Shown piece by piece: positions 44,087 to 53,599 of a stretch of DNA of 64,000 bases. Origin of the DNA: Sphingomonas sp. KR3-1 (lineage in GTDB: Bacteria; Pseudomonadota; Alphaproteobacteria; Sphingomonadales; Sphingomonadaceae); NCBI RefSeq assembly GCF_040049295.1, contig NZ_JBDZDQ010000001.1, positions 434,001 through 498,000 of the forward strand, written 5' to 3'. Both the position numbers and the translations under genes were made by a program. How positions within the stretch are numbered: position 1 is the first letter of the stretch; each line of letters starts with the position of its first letter. The notes under the pieces were generated by a model. That model had not been told where the DNA came from and searched no databases. It saw only the letters and a list, made by a program, of their open reading frames with translations.

Positions 44087-45409
44087 CTATCGGCGCTGCC
44101 TCGTGAGCAGCCAATATTTGACCAAGAAATCCAGAACCGCCGTGGCTACGAAAGTGCAGGCAGCACCGGCAATGCCCAAGAGCGGCACGATGAGGATGTT
44201 GACGAGCAACGCCAGCGGAATGAGTATCAGCGACACGCGCATCAAGTCGCTGTCGCGGCGCCGGGCGTAAAGGCTGAGATGCACGACCAGCCCGGCGACA
44301 AGGATCACATTGCCGAACAGCAGAACGTAGAAGACCGGCAAGTCCGCGACATAGGCCATCTTGTTCATCTGCCGCAGCAGGAACGGCAAGCCAATCGCCA
44401 GCGAACCCGAAATGCTGACCGCGAGCACCATCGCCCATCCGAACATTGCCCGCCGCACGCGGCTCTCGGCGGCGCGGTCGTCCTGCTTCGCCGCGAGGAG
44501 CAGCCGCGGCAGCATGACCGAGATCACGCCCGTCTGGACGAAAGTGACCATCGTGTTGGCGAAACTCTGATAGAAGGACAGGACGCCGACCGCCGCCTCC
44601 CCCATCACGCGCTGGACGATGAACCGATCGGAATAATATTGGACCTGGGTGAGCATCGCCACGACGAAATAGTGCCGGGCGCTGAAAAACGCGCGTGAAA
44701 GCCAAGCCAGCCGGTACGGATGGAGCGTCCTCAGATAGGCACGGATGGACCAGAAACCGAAGAGGCAGGCGAGAATCCCTCCCCCGAGCCAGCCCAGCAG
44801 GATCGTATCGACCGGCGCCACGCGATGCCCGGTCAGCAGCATGATGATCGGGAAGGGCATCCAGGCCGCGCCCCGTATGAACTGCAGGAGATTGGAGGCG
44901 ACGGGACGCGACAGCACCAGCAGATACCGACCCAGCTCCTGCCCGAAGGTCTCGAGCAAGATGATTGCGGCTAGCAACAGGAAATTGAATTTGCCGGCGA
45001 TGCCGAGCCAGAATGTAAAACCCCAGACGATCGGCACCGCGATGCCGAATATGCCGGCCAAGGTCAGCAAGTGGCTCTGAATGTGCACCCCACCATGACC
45101 GCTGGAATGGTCGGAAACTATCTCTCGCGTAGTAAAAGTATGTATCTCCAGGCCGATGATATAAATCGCTATCGTAACTATCGTTACCAACAGCGCGTAG
45201 ATACCGACGGTGGAGGTATCGGTGAACTTCGCCAGCACGACGATGAAGGCGAACTTGCCGAACAACAGAAATGCACGCAGTCCGATCGAGATCAGGCCCG
45301 CGACAGCCGCATGTCGTCCCTTGATCAGTCCGGCCGCTCGCCCTTCGAACAGGCGTCGCGGTGCCCCGGCAAGCCGGACGACGGATTCAGATAGCGTCCG
45401 GCGCATCAT
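44087..45409 (-). CDS. Wzx-like polysaccharide flippase
   Basis: 440 residues with about 12 transmembrane helices and basic loops, the size and pattern of Wzx/RfbX in the MOP superfamily. It starts with a basic, probably cytoplasmic, segment of about 35 residues. It would flip undecaprenyl-linked repeat units to the periplasm. The call relies on topology and locus context. Confidence 0.82.
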   Translation of the reverse strand: MMRRTLSESVVRLAGAPRRLFEGRAAGLIKGRHAAVAGLISIGLRAFLLFGKFAFIVVLAKFTDTSTVGIYALLVTIVTIAIYIIGLEIHTFTTREIVSDHSSGHGGVHIQSHLLTLAGIFGIAVPIVWGFTFWLGIAGKFNFLLLAAIILLETFGQELGRYLLVLSRPVASNLLQFIRGAAWMPFPIIMLLTGHRVAPVDTILLGWLGGGILACLFGFWSIRAYLRTLHPYRLAWLSRAFFSARHYFVVAMLTQVQYYSDRFIVQRVMGEAAVGVLSFYQSFANTMVTFVQTGVISVMLPRLLLAAKQDDRAAESRVRRAMFGWAMVLAVSISGSLAIGLPFLLRQMNKMAYVADLPVFYVLLFGNVILVAGLVVHLSLYARRRDSDLMRVSLILIPLALLVNILIVPLLGIAGAACTFVATAVLDFLVKYWLLTRQRR

Positions 45410-45509
45410 CAGCAGCGGCGAGCCAATCCGCGCGCCAGCCGAGCGGCATGATTGCGCCCGATGCGCATCGCGACGGCGTTTCGACTATGCTGAAAACACG
45501 GTGAGTGCT

Positions 45510-46571
45510 TCACTCAAACAGCTGCCATGCGAGCGCCGTCCCGCGTGCGATCGGTTGCCGGGCGTGCTTGCCGAGGACATCCGGCAGGAAGCGCGGCTGC
45601 AAGCCATAGCCGGGCCGGATCGAACGGATATTCTCCCGCGTCAGCGCCTCGCCCTCCGCAATGTCCTTCACTGCATATAGCGAACGGCGGAAGACGACAT
45701 TCTGCGCTTCAGCAGGCTGCACGCGGTAGGAGACCTTGCCGAGCGACACCCAGGCGTTGCGGCAATCCTCGGTCAGCCGGCGGAACTCGTCCGGCTCGAG
45801 GCTGAACGCCGCGTCGGGTCCGCCATCGGCGCGGGCCAGGGTGAAGTGCTTCTCGATCGCCACCGCGCCGAGCGCGACCGCCGCGACCGAGGTCGCGGTC
45901 CCGTGGGTATGGTCGGAAAGCCCGCAATGGACGCCGAAGGCTTCGGCGAGGTGCGGGATGGTCCGGATATTGGCCTGATCGGTCGGCGCCGGATAGGAGC
46001 TGATGCAATGGAGCAGGATCAGGTCCTCGCAGCCATTCTCCCGGGCCGTGCGCACCGCGCGCTCGATCTCGCCCAGGCCGGCAAGGCCGGTCGACATGAT
46101 CATCGGCCTTCCCTTGCGGGCGACATGGGCGATCAGCGGCAGATCGACGATCTCGAACGAGGCGATCTTGTAGATCGGGGCATCGAGTTCCTCGAGCAGG
46201 TCGGCCGAAGTTTCATCGAACGGCGAGGAGAAGATCATCACGCCCCGCGCGCGGCCGCGCTCGAACAGCGGCTTGTGCCAATCGAAGGGCGTGTGCGCCT
46301 CGCGATAGAGGTCATAGAGTGTTCGTCCATCCCACAGGCCGCCCTTGATCTGGAAATCGGGCAGATCGCAATCGATCGTCAGCGTATCCTGGGTGTAGGT
46401 CTGCAGCTTGATCGCGTCGCAGCCGGTATCGGCAGCCGCGTCGATCATTGCCAGCGCTCGCTCGAGCGAGCCGTTATGGTTGCCCGACAACTCGCAAATG
46501 ATGAAAGGCGGGCTGTCCGGCCCAATCTCGCGGTCGCCGACCTTTATCGACTTTCGACTTCCGGTCATCAT
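45510..46571 (-). CDS. pseI: Pseudaminic acid synthase (NeuB family)
   Basis: 353 residues. The NeuB barrel shows ICELSGNHNGSLERALAMIDAA, AIKLQTYTQDTLT and SDHTHGT. A C-terminal SAF (antifreeze-like) domain is present (about 290-353). NeuB enzymes condense an N-acetyl sugar with phosphoenolpyruvate to a nonulosonic acid. PseI is favoured over NeuB or LegI because pseB, pseC and pseG are in the same locus. Confidence 0.9.
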   Translation of the reverse strand: MMTGSRKSIKVGDREIGPDSPPFIICELSGNHNGSLERALAMIDAAADTGCDAIKLQTYTQDTLTIDCDLPDFQIKGGLWDGRTLYDLYREAHTPFDWHKPLFERGRARGVMIFSSPFDETSADLLEELDAPIYKIASFEIVDLPLIAHVARKGRPMIMSTGLAGLGEIERAVRTARENGCEDLILLHCISSYPAPTDQANIRTIPHLAEAFGVHCGLSDHTHGTATSVAAVALGAVAIEKHFTLARADGGPDAAFSLEPDEFRRLTEDCRNAWVSLGKVSYRVQPAEAQNVVFRRSLYAVKDIAEGEALTRENIRSIRPGYGLQPRFLPDVLGKHARQPIARGTALAWQLFE

Positions 46572-46601
46572 CTACTCCACAATCGGCACGTTAAACTTGG
46601 A

Positions 46602-48107
46602 CTAGTCGCCTGGCAGCGTAGCGGCATTTTCGCCCGTTGGCCCCGAGAGTTTCCCCAACAGGACACGGGCGACCTGGTCAATAGCAGCAGGATCCTGCAG
46701 CGACCCCTTGAAGCTGAAAGCACCCTCGTCGAGATACTCGACATAGGCGGCCATGGCCTCGACGATCCGCTCCGGATCGAGCGGCTCATACGCCATCGCC
46801 CAGTCCAGTGCAGCGTCGAGATCGCCGAAATGCTCGACCATCCGGACATTCGGGAAATAACCGTAGATCACATCCCCCAGCGCGACCACCGGCTTGTTCA
46901 GCAGCGCCGCTTCGAAGCCGAGCGTGCTCGTGATGCAGATCACTCCAATCGCCTTCCGCGCAAGCAGCTTCGCGTTCAGCTCGGGCGCGACGAGTTCGAC
47001 ATTCGGCAACGCGGCAAGGTCGCGATAAAAGGAAAGCGGCTGCAATGCCGTCGCCGAAGGATGCTCCTTGACCACCAGCTTGACCCCGACTGGCAGCCGG
47101 AACGCAATCGCCCGGATGACGCTCATCTCGTCGATATAGTCCGGAGCGAGCACCGAAGTGCTAGCCTCGGGATGGAAGTGCAGCGGATAGAGGAAGTACC
47201 TCTCCCCTTGCACCTTGGCCTGGAACAGCTTGGTCACGGCACGGAAGCGCAGCCGGCGTTTCACCTGGCGCCGGAACATCGCCCAGGAGACGAGCAGCGG
47301 GTCGCCAACCTGGTAGGCCAGTCCCATGTCCTCGCGGTGCGTGCGGCGATAGCGCAGCGCCCGCGTGAACCGGTCGAACTTCTCGCGATTGGCGTATTTG
47401 GAGATCAAGCTGGCCGCCATCAGCGACGCGCCATCCCCGCCCTTCTTCATATAATCGGGGGTCTGGTTGTCGATCGAGGCGATGTAGTCCTCGGCAATCT
47501 GCCGCGTTTCCGCACGGACGCCTTCCCGTAGAACCTTGGTGAGCAAGTCGCCGAGCGCCACATGATCCCGCAGCGACCCCGTCGGGCTGACTTCGATGTA
47601 GCGGCCGGGAATGCGCCCGCCCTGCACGCTGAAGAACGGGATGCCTCGACGCTTGGCCGCACGATAGGCCGCAATCGCGAAGCTGTTGCTGATCGGCTCA
47701 TAGACCACCGCATCGGGCTGGATCTCGTCGAAGGTCTTCTCGAAGAACGCCTCCAGCAACGCCAGCAGGTCCCCGTGGCCCAGGCTGCCGCTCTTCGTGA
47801 GCGGCGGCGTGAAACCATAGGTAAGGAACCGGTCGAAGTCGGATAGCAGCGAGCTCCAGGTGAGATCGGACGAAGGCCGCAGCGTCGCCCCCGACCGCTT
47901 CCATTCCTGGCAGAAATCCGTGAAATAATGGCTGTCCGGCAAGTTATCGCCCTGGCCGCTCAGCACGTCGGTAACGCGCGAATCCAGCACATAGCTCACC
48001 GTCGCCCCAACCTCGCCGAAAGCCCGGCCAAGCTCTGCGAAATACTCTCTGCTGAACGGGGCAGAGTTTATCAGAAGGACGAATTTCTTTTGGGTCGAGG
48101 CGGCCAT
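46602..48107 (-). CDS. Capsule polysaccharide synthase-like glycosyltransferase
   Basis: 501 residues. An N-terminal part starts KKFVLLINSAPFSREYFAELGRAFG. The C-terminal half has LVVKEHPSATALQPLSFYRDL and VICITSTLGFEAALLNKPVVALGD, patterns found in capsule synthesis/export proteins (KpsS/KpsC-like) and some sialyl- or Kdo-transferases. It follows pseI by 30 bases on the other side of that gene, so it is a candidate for transferring the nonulosonic acid. That role is inference. Confidence 0.65.
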   Translation of the reverse strand: MAASTQKKFVLLINSAPFSREYFAELGRAFGEVGATVSYVLDSRVTDVLSGQGDNLPDSHYFTDFCQEWKRSGATLRPSSDLTWSSLLSDFDRFLTYGFTPPLTKSGSLGHGDLLALLEAFFEKTFDEIQPDAVVYEPISNSFAIAAYRAAKRRGIPFFSVQGGRIPGRYIEVSPTGSLRDHVALGDLLTKVLREGVRAETRQIAEDYIASIDNQTPDYMKKGGDGASLMAASLISKYANREKFDRFTRALRYRRTHREDMGLAYQVGDPLLVSWAMFRRQVKRRLRFRAVTKLFQAKVQGERYFLYPLHFHPEASTSVLAPDYIDEMSVIRAIAFRLPVGVKLVVKEHPSATALQPLSFYRDLAALPNVELVAPELNAKLLARKAIGVICITSTLGFEAALLNKPVVALGDVIYGYFPNVRMVEHFGDLDAALDWAMAYEPLDPERIVEAMAAYVEYLDEGAFSFKGSLQDPAAIDQVARVLLGKLSGPTGENAATLPGD

Positions 48108-48279
48108 TATCTACGCTTGTGCAATGGAGTGACCGGAGGCCATGCCGAAGAGGCGGCGTGCGCTTGCCACAGGGTTCATCTCCATCAGCAGCTGGACGCC
48201 GCCAATGGCGCGGCCGAGCAGGTAAAAGCGGACGGTTTGACTGTCAACCGGCGCCGGACCAAGGGTTGCCGGCGACGAT

Positions 48280-48924
48280 CTAAAGATCCTCGGCCTTTGC
48301 GATCGCCAGTGTGTAACGCTGGCCGCGCATCTCGAACCAGGCGGGATATCGCTGCGGGTCCGCGATCCGTAGCAGGTCGAAGATTTCCGAGATGCTTTGC
48401 TCGGGCTTTACTTCACTGTCCGCAGGGCGGCGGCGCGGATAATAGCTGGGCTCACCCTCCTGTGCCCTGGCCCTAGCCGTCCGGCAATTCGCGAGCGCCC
48501 AGTGCATGAGCCCGGTCGTTGCTTCCGCGATCCGGCCCTGGATCTCGTCATTGAGCTCGGTTCCGTCGAGTGCGATCGTATCGATCCGCCAGATATCGCC
48601 GGTATCGACGCCCTCCCCGGCATCGATCAGCGCCAACGGCAGCTCGTTCTCACCCTCCAGCACCTGCCAGACCAGCGGCGACCAGCCCCGTCCCTTCGGC
48701 AACCGGCTGCCATGAACCACCAGCGTATAGGCGAAGCGGTCGCGCACATCCTGCTTCACGATCTGATGGCAAGCAATCAGGAACAGGAAGTCTCCCTCCG
48801 CCACTTCGGCGACGTCTCGCACCAGCGTGACCTCGGCGCGATCCGCGACTTCCGCCATCCAGCGATCCAGCCACGCGTTCACGGGATGCACGGGGTCGCT
48901 GCACAATATCGTCACGCGGTCCAT
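48280..48924 (-). CDS. Small formyltransferase-family protein
   Basis: 214 residues. Formyltransferase fold with the LPKGRGWSPLVWQVLEGEN block. The catalytic His71 and Asp107 are present at the spacing seen in ArnA, but the Asn that usually sits two residues before the His is Val69. Formyl transfer to an amino sugar of the nonulosonic acid is the obvious guess. It starts at ATG 48924, whose A is the last base of the pseG stop (TGATG), so it is coupled to pseG. A TTG one codon earlier is less likely. The 172 bases after its stop hold no gene. Confidence 0.72.
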   Translation of the reverse strand: MDRVTILCSDPVHPVNAWLDRWMAEVADRAEVTLVRDVAEVAEGDFLFLIACHQIVKQDVRDRFAYTLVVHGSRLPKGRGWSPLVWQVLEGENELPLALIDAGEGVDTGDIWRIDTIALDGTELNDEIQGRIAEATTGLMHWALANCRTARARAQEGEPSYYPRRRPADSEVKPEQSISEIFDLLRIADPQRYPAWFEMRGQRYTLAIAKAEDL

Positions 48925-50057
48925 CAAACGGCCTTTCCCATCGAGGAGGCATCGATACCTTCAAGCAACCGCGCGGCCACCGCCGAGGCACCAGTGCCGT
49001 CGCAAATCGCAGCGGATGCGCGGGCCAGCTCGGCGCGGTAGCCGGAATCGCCCGCAAGACGGCTAATCGCGGCTTCGATCCCAGCGAAATCCGTATCCCG
49101 GATCAAGTCTATGGCGCCCGCCGCGGCAAGCTTGGAGGCTATCGTCCGCTGGTTCCCGGCGATGGCAAAGGTGAGCGCGGGCAGCCCCAGGCAGCAACGC
49201 TCCCAGCTGGTAGTTCCCGCAGCACCGATCGCGAGATCCGCCTCGACCATAAGCGCGCAGACCCGATCGGTGTCGACATGCAATGTAACACGGGGACTTT
49301 CGGCGGCGAACGCGAGCAGAGCGGGGAGCGTCGGCGCCGCGCTTCCCAGCACGATGTCGATCTGCGCTTCGGTGACCGCCAGCGCCGCGCGCGCAACGAC
49401 CTCGGTCAGCGCCCCGACATCCGTCATGCCCAGCGAGATCAGCACCCTGTCCACTCGCCCCGCCTGCAGATGCCGCGCCAGCGCCTCGGGTCGCGCGCGG
49501 GCGAATTCCGGCCGCAGCAGTGCGTAACGCGCGCCAATCAGCAGTTCGGTATCGGGCCCCACGAGCGGGCGATAGTCGGCGTCCTCGCGGCCATAGGTCT
49601 GGTCGAGGAGCAACTCGCAGTCGTGCGGGCGGTTGGCGAGATCGTCAATCACCGCGATCCTTCCGGCATGGGAACGCAATGCGGCTTCCCAGCACCGGTC
49701 CAGTCCATAATGATCGAGCACCAGCCAGTCGCAGCGCAATCCCGAGAGGCAGGCCGCGGTTCGGGCGGCATCTTCCAGCTGCATCGGCTCGGGCCAGTTC
49801 GCGCGATCCCAGTCGCTTGCGTCACGTGAAGATCCGCGCACCGGCTCGATCTCGATCAGCCTGACGCCCGCGTCACCCAAAAGCGCGCGAAGGGGTTCGG
49901 TGATCGCAGCAGCGATGAAAGTGACGCCCCACCCCGCGGCCAGCAACCGCGCAGCCAGCGTAAGGCAGCGCATCACGTGCCCACCGCCCATCCGAGCCGA
50001 GGCATCCACGCGGAATGCGACCTGTATCGGCCGGCCTGGGGTCTGCTCCACTGCCAT
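48924..50057 (-). CDS. pseG: UDP-2,4-diacetamido-trideoxy-altropyranose hydrolase
   Basis: 377 residues, GT-B fold like MurG. The N-terminal FRVDASARMGGGHVMRCLTLA is the PseG signature with the catalytic His in GGGHVMRC. The later GAAGTTSWERCCLGLP binds UDP. PseG removes UDP from the sugar before condensation by PseI. Start ATG 50057 is preferred, divergent from hisH by 84 bases that must hold both promoters. Confidence 0.9.
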   Translation of the reverse strand: MAVEQTPGRPIQVAFRVDASARMGGGHVMRCLTLAARLLAAGWGVTFIAAAITEPLRALLGDAGVRLIEIEPVRGSSRDASDWDRANWPEPMQLEDAARTAACLSGLRCDWLVLDHYGLDRCWEAALRSHAGRIAVIDDLANRPHDCELLLDQTYGREDADYRPLVGPDTELLIGARYALLRPEFARARPEALARHLQAGRVDRVLISLGMTDVGALTEVVARAALAVTEAQIDIVLGSAAPTLPALLAFAAESPRVTLHVDTDRVCALMVEADLAIGAAGTTSWERCCLGLPALTFAIAGNQRTIASKLAAAGAIDLIRDTDFAGIEAAISRLAGDSGYRAELARASAAICDGTGASAVAARLLEGIDASSMGKAV

Positions 50058-50141
50058 AGCGGCGGCGATGGCAGCACTTGCCTCGCACTGGCAACCCCCT
50101 ATAGCCAAAACAACGTCGGCAACCGAGCACTTCACACTCAA

Positions 50142-50771
50142 ATGACTTCGGACCCAACCATAGGGATCTTGCGGATGCCGATGGGCAATCTGCGCTCGGC
50201 ATATAACGCAGTGTATCAGAATGGCTTCGACCCCATCTTCGTCGATGGGAACGGCGATTTCGACGATATCACCCATCTCATCGTCCCCGGCGTCGGCAAT
50301 TTCAGCGCGGTGATGGGACATCTCGAAAGCAAGGGCGTCGCGGATCGCATCCGCGCTTTCGCGCAGACTGGCCGACCGGTACTAGGGATCTGCGCCGGGA
50401 TGCAGCTTCTCGCCGAACGCGGGATCGAGGGGGGAGACACCCCCGGGCTCGGCTTGGTGCATGGCCGCGTCGAGCGCCTGCCCGAGGATGGGCAGCTATT
50501 GCCCCATGTTGGCTGGAGCACCGTCAAGTTCCGCTTCGCTCATCCCGTGCTCGAGGACGTGAAGCCGGGTCGCGATTTCTACTTCGTGCACAGCTACGGA
50601 CTGTTCACGGACCATGACGAGGAATTCCTTGGCGAGACCGAATATGGCGTGGCATTCGCCTCTATCGTCGCCCGGGGCAATGTGATCGGCTTCCAGTTCC
50701 ACCCGGAGAAGAGCCAGGCGAACGGCCTCAAGCTGATCGAGAATTTCTGCCTTTGGGACGGCAAATGCTGA
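50142..50771 (+). CDS. HisH-type glutamine amidotransferase paralogue for sugar amidination
   Basis: 209 residues, class I glutaminase. The triad is visible: Cys84 in LGICAGMQLL, and His187 with Glu189 in FQFHPEKS. In the histidine pathway HisH supplies ammonia to HisF; here the pair stands in a nonulosonic acid locus with a WbpG-type protein. By analogy with P. aeruginosa O-antigen (WbpG with HisH2/HisF2), it probably feeds ammonia for an acetamidino group. It overlaps the hisF-like gene by 7 bases. Confidence 0.85.
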   Translation: MTSDPTIGILRMPMGNLRSAYNAVYQNGFDPIFVDGNGDFDDITHLIVPGVGNFSAVMGHLESKGVADRIRAFAQTGRPVLGICAGMQLLAERGIEGGDTPGLGLVHGRVERLPEDGQLLPHVGWSTVKFRFAHPVLEDVKPGRDFYFVHSYGLFTDHDEEFLGETEYGVAFASIVARGNVIGFQFHPEKSQANGLKLIENFCLWDGKC

Positions 50772-51529
50772 AGAAGCGCATCATCCCCGTTCAGCTGCTA
50801 CTCGGCGGTCGCCTGGTGAAGACAGTCAAGTTCGGCGAATGGCGCGATGTCGGCGATCCGGTGAAAAGCTCGGGCGTCTACAACTCGCAATATGCCGACG
50901 AGCTCGTGTTCCTGAACATCGCGCGCGAGAATCGCTCGATCAACGAACTCCGCTCTGTGATCGAGCGCGTGTCCGAGGTCAGCTTCATGCCGATGGCGAT
51001 GGGCGGCGGCATCAATTCGGCGGCAGACGCCGCTGAGCTCATCCGGACCGGAGCCGACAAGGTCGTGATTAACAGCGCCGCTTATCGCGACCGCGCGTTG
51101 ATCAGCGCCACCGCCGACACCTTCGGCGCCCAGGCGGTTATCCTGAGCATCGACGCGCGCTGGGACGAGCAAGCCGCGCGCTACCGGCTCTATTCCGATT
51201 GCGGCCGCATGCGTGAAGATGTCACGCTGGAGGATCATGTCGGGCGCTGCATCGAGGCCGGCGCCGGCGAAGTGATGATCCAGTCGATCGATCGCGACGG
51301 CACGATGCAGGGTTATGACATCGAGCTGATCCGCCAGACCAAGGCGGTGGCGACCATCCCGGTGATAGCGGCGGGCGGATCGGGCAATTACGACCATTTG
51401 AAGGACGTGTTTCTGGAGACGGATGTCAGTGCAGTCGCATGCGGCAGCCTGTTCAACTTCTCGGATTCCAATCCGATCCGCGCCAAGGCTTTCCTGACCA
51501 ACTACGGTCTCAACTTCAAGGTTGTCTGA
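50765..51529 (+). CDS. HisF-type cyclase paralogue without the first catalytic Asp
   Basis: 254 residues, an (alpha/beta)8 barrel. It aligns with HisF at the start (MLKKRIIP), but the next segment reads VQLLLGG, so the catalytic Asp11 of HisF is Leu11. The second Asp is kept in VILSIDARW, and the Gly-rich phosphate loops (MGGGIN, AAGGSGN) are present. Without Asp11 it is unlikely to do the imidazole-glycerol-phosphate reaction. It probably channels ammonia to the WbpG-type enzyme. It follows hisH with a 7-base overlap. Confidence 0.85.
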   Translation: MLKKRIIPVQLLLGGRLVKTVKFGEWRDVGDPVKSSGVYNSQYADELVFLNIARENRSINELRSVIERVSEVSFMPMAMGGGINSAADAAELIRTGADKVVINSAAYRDRALISATADTFGAQAVILSIDARWDEQAARYRLYSDCGRMREDVTLEDHVGRCIEAGAGEVMIQSIDRDGTMQGYDIELIRQTKAVATIPVIAAGGSGNYDHLKDVFLETDVSAVACGSLFNFSDSNPIRAKAFLTNYGLNFKVV

Positions 51530-51533
51530 CCCC

Positions 51534-52298
51534 ATGATCCTTGCCGTCCTTCAGGCCCGAACCTCTTCGTCGCGCTTGCCCGGGAAGGTATTGCTGCCGG
51601 TGGCAGGCAGGCCCATGCTCGAACGCCAGATCGAGCGGCTGCTGCGTGCGAAGCTGATCGACAAACTGGTGCTGGCGACAAGTGACCGGCCGGAGGACGC
51701 CGCCGTCGCCGAACTCGCCGACCGGCTCGGGATCGAAAGCTATCGCGGGTCGCTCGACGATGTCCTCGATCGATACTATCAGGCCGCCGCCCCCCATGCG
51801 CCGCAGCACGTGGTGCGCGTCACCGGCGATTGCCCCCTGGCTGATTGGGAGGTGATCGACCGCACGATCGCGTTCGCGGCCGAAGGCGGATACGACTATG
51901 CCTCGAACACGATCAACCCGACTTGGCCCGACGGGCTCGATGTCGAGGTGGCGACCTTCGCCGCAATCGAGACGGCGTGGCGCGAGGCCGTCCGCCCGCT
52001 CGAGCGTGAGCATGTGATGCCCTTCATCACCAGCCGGCCCGAACGCTTCAGGCTCGGCTCCTACGAGAACGACCGGGATATGTCCGCACTGCGCTGGACG
52101 GTGGACGAGCCGGGGGACTATGCCTTTGCCTGCGCGATCTACGACGCGCTCTATCCCGCCAACCGCGCCTTCACGACCGCCGACATCCTCACCCTGCTGG
52201 AGGCACGGCCGGACCTCGCCGACCTCAACACAGGCTTCGCGCGTAACGAGGGCCTGCTGAAATCCGAACAAGCCGAGATCGAAAGCCAGAGCAAATGA
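51534..52298 (+). CDS. SpsF-like nucleotidyltransferase (cytidylyltransferase-type)
   Basis: 254 residues. It starts MILAVLQARTSSSRLPGKVL, the nucleotide-binding start of SpsF/CMP-sugar synthetase-like proteins, with VRVTGDCPL later. In this locus it is the only candidate for a CMP-activating enzyme; canonical PseF has a different start (IPARGGSKR type). Substrate uncertain. ATG 51534 is preferred to the TTG at 51522 because it matches the family's start. It overlaps the next gene by four bases. Confidence 0.78.
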   Translation: MILAVLQARTSSSRLPGKVLLPVAGRPMLERQIERLLRAKLIDKLVLATSDRPEDAAVAELADRLGIESYRGSLDDVLDRYYQAAAPHAPQHVVRVTGDCPLADWEVIDRTIAFAAEGGYDYASNTINPTWPDGLDVEVATFAAIETAWREAVRPLEREHVMPFITSRPERFRLGSYENDRDMSALRWTVDEPGDYAFACAIYDALYPANRAFTTADILTLLEARPDLADLNTGFARNEGLLKSEQAEIESQSK

Positions 52299-53596
52299 AG
52301 AACCGTGTCACTCGCGACTACACCGCTTCCGAAGACCTGCTGGCCCGCGCGCTGCGCGTAATTCCCTTGGGCGCGCAGACCTTTTCGAAGAGCCTGACCC
52401 AATATCCGCGCGGCGCGGCGCCTTTCTTCGCCACCCATGCCAAGGGATCGCGCACCTGGGACGTCGACGGGAACGAATATATCGACTTCAACAGCGCATT
52501 ATGTGCGGTAACGCTCGGTCATTGCGACCCGGATATCAACGCCGCCGTCGCCGCGCAGCTCGAAAAGGGCACGATCTTCACCATCTCGAGCGAGATCGAG
52601 ATCGAAGTCGCCGAGAAGATCATAGAGCTGGTGCCCTGCGCCGAGATGGTTCGCTTCGGCAAGAACGGGTCGGACACCACTTCCGGCGCGATACGCGCAG
52701 CGCGCGCATTTACCGGACGCGACCGCGTTGCCGTGTGCGGCTATCACGGCTGGCAGGACTGGTACATCGGCTCGACCGCGCGCAACAAGGGCGTGCCGAA
52801 CGCGACGCGCGATCTCACCCATCCCTTTCAGTACAACGATCTCGCTTCGCTCCGTGCGGCGCTCGAGACACATCCCGGCGAATTCGCCGCCGTCATCCTC
52901 GAACCGATGAACACCACCTGGCCCGCCGAGGGCTTCCTGCAGGGCGTTGTCGATCTGGCGCGCGAGCATGGCGCAATCTCGGTGTTCGACGAGACGATCA
53001 CCGGCTTCCGCTTTGCCAAGGGCGGCGCGCAGGAGCTGTTCGGCGTCACCCCGGACCTGGCCTGTTTCGGCAAAGGGCTGGCGAACGGCTATCCGCTATC
53101 CGCCGTGGTGGGCCGTGCCGATGTTATGGCCGAGTTCGAGCATGTCTTCTTTTCCTTCACCATGGGCGGCGAGATGCTGTCGTTGGCGGCGGCCAAGGCG
53201 GCAATGGCGAAGCTGGAACGCGAGAATGTGCCGGCGGCGCTCGAACGCCAGGGCACGCGCCTGCTCGACGGCGTGAAGGCGCTGATCGAGAAACATCGCT
53301 GCGCCGATTTCCTGGGCATCGTCGGCCATCCGAGCTGGACCTTCCTGACCATCGCCGAGCTCCCCGATGCCAAGGGTTTCGAGCTCAAGACGCTGTTCCT
53401 TCAGGAAGTACTGGCCCGCGGCATCCTGATGGTGGGCACCCACGTCATCTCGTTCGCGCATAGCGATGCCGATATCGACGCGCTCCTCGCGGTCTATGAC
53501 GAGGTCTTCCCGATCTTGCGCGACGCCCGCGCCGACGGCAACGCAGTGGAGCAATTGCGTTGCGAGCCACTCCAGCCGCTCTTCAAGGTCCGCTGA
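52295..53596 (+). CDS. Class III PLP aminotransferase (glutamate-1-semialdehyde aminomutase-like)
   Basis: 433 residues. The PLP lysine is Lys260 in ACFGKGLANG and the ring-binding Asp is Asp232 in VFDETITGFR. The substrate region FGKNGSDTTSGAIRAARAFTG differs from true HemL, so heme synthesis is unlikely. Related genes are common in nonulosonic acid and surface-glycan loci, with unknown amino acceptor. ATGA overlap with the spsF-like gene; three bases before the PhyH gene. Confidence 0.82.
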   Translation: MKNRVTRDYTASEDLLARALRVIPLGAQTFSKSLTQYPRGAAPFFATHAKGSRTWDVDGNEYIDFNSALCAVTLGHCDPDINAAVAAQLEKGTIFTISSEIEIEVAEKIIELVPCAEMVRFGKNGSDTTSGAIRAARAFTGRDRVAVCGYHGWQDWYIGSTARNKGVPNATRDLTHPFQYNDLASLRAALETHPGEFAAVILEPMNTTWPAEGFLQGVVDLAREHGAISVFDETITGFRFAKGGAQELFGVTPDLACFGKGLANGYPLSAVVGRADVMAEFEHVFFSFTMGGEMLSLAAAKAAMAKLERENVPAALERQGTRLLDGVKALIEKHRCADFLGIVGHPSWTFLTIAELPDAKGFELKTLFLQEVLARGILMVGTHVISFAHSDADIDALLAVYDEVFPILRDARADGNAVEQLRCEPLQPLFKVR

Positions 53597-53599
53597 ATC

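Noticed and set aside
50142..51529. hisH and hisF read as histidine biosynthesis genes
   Set aside because: No other his gene is near, HisF lacks the first catalytic Asp, and the context is a nonulosonic acid locus with a WbpG-type gene.
52295..53596. hemL (heme synthesis)
   Set aside because: The substrate-binding region differs from HemL and the gene is coupled to glycan genes.
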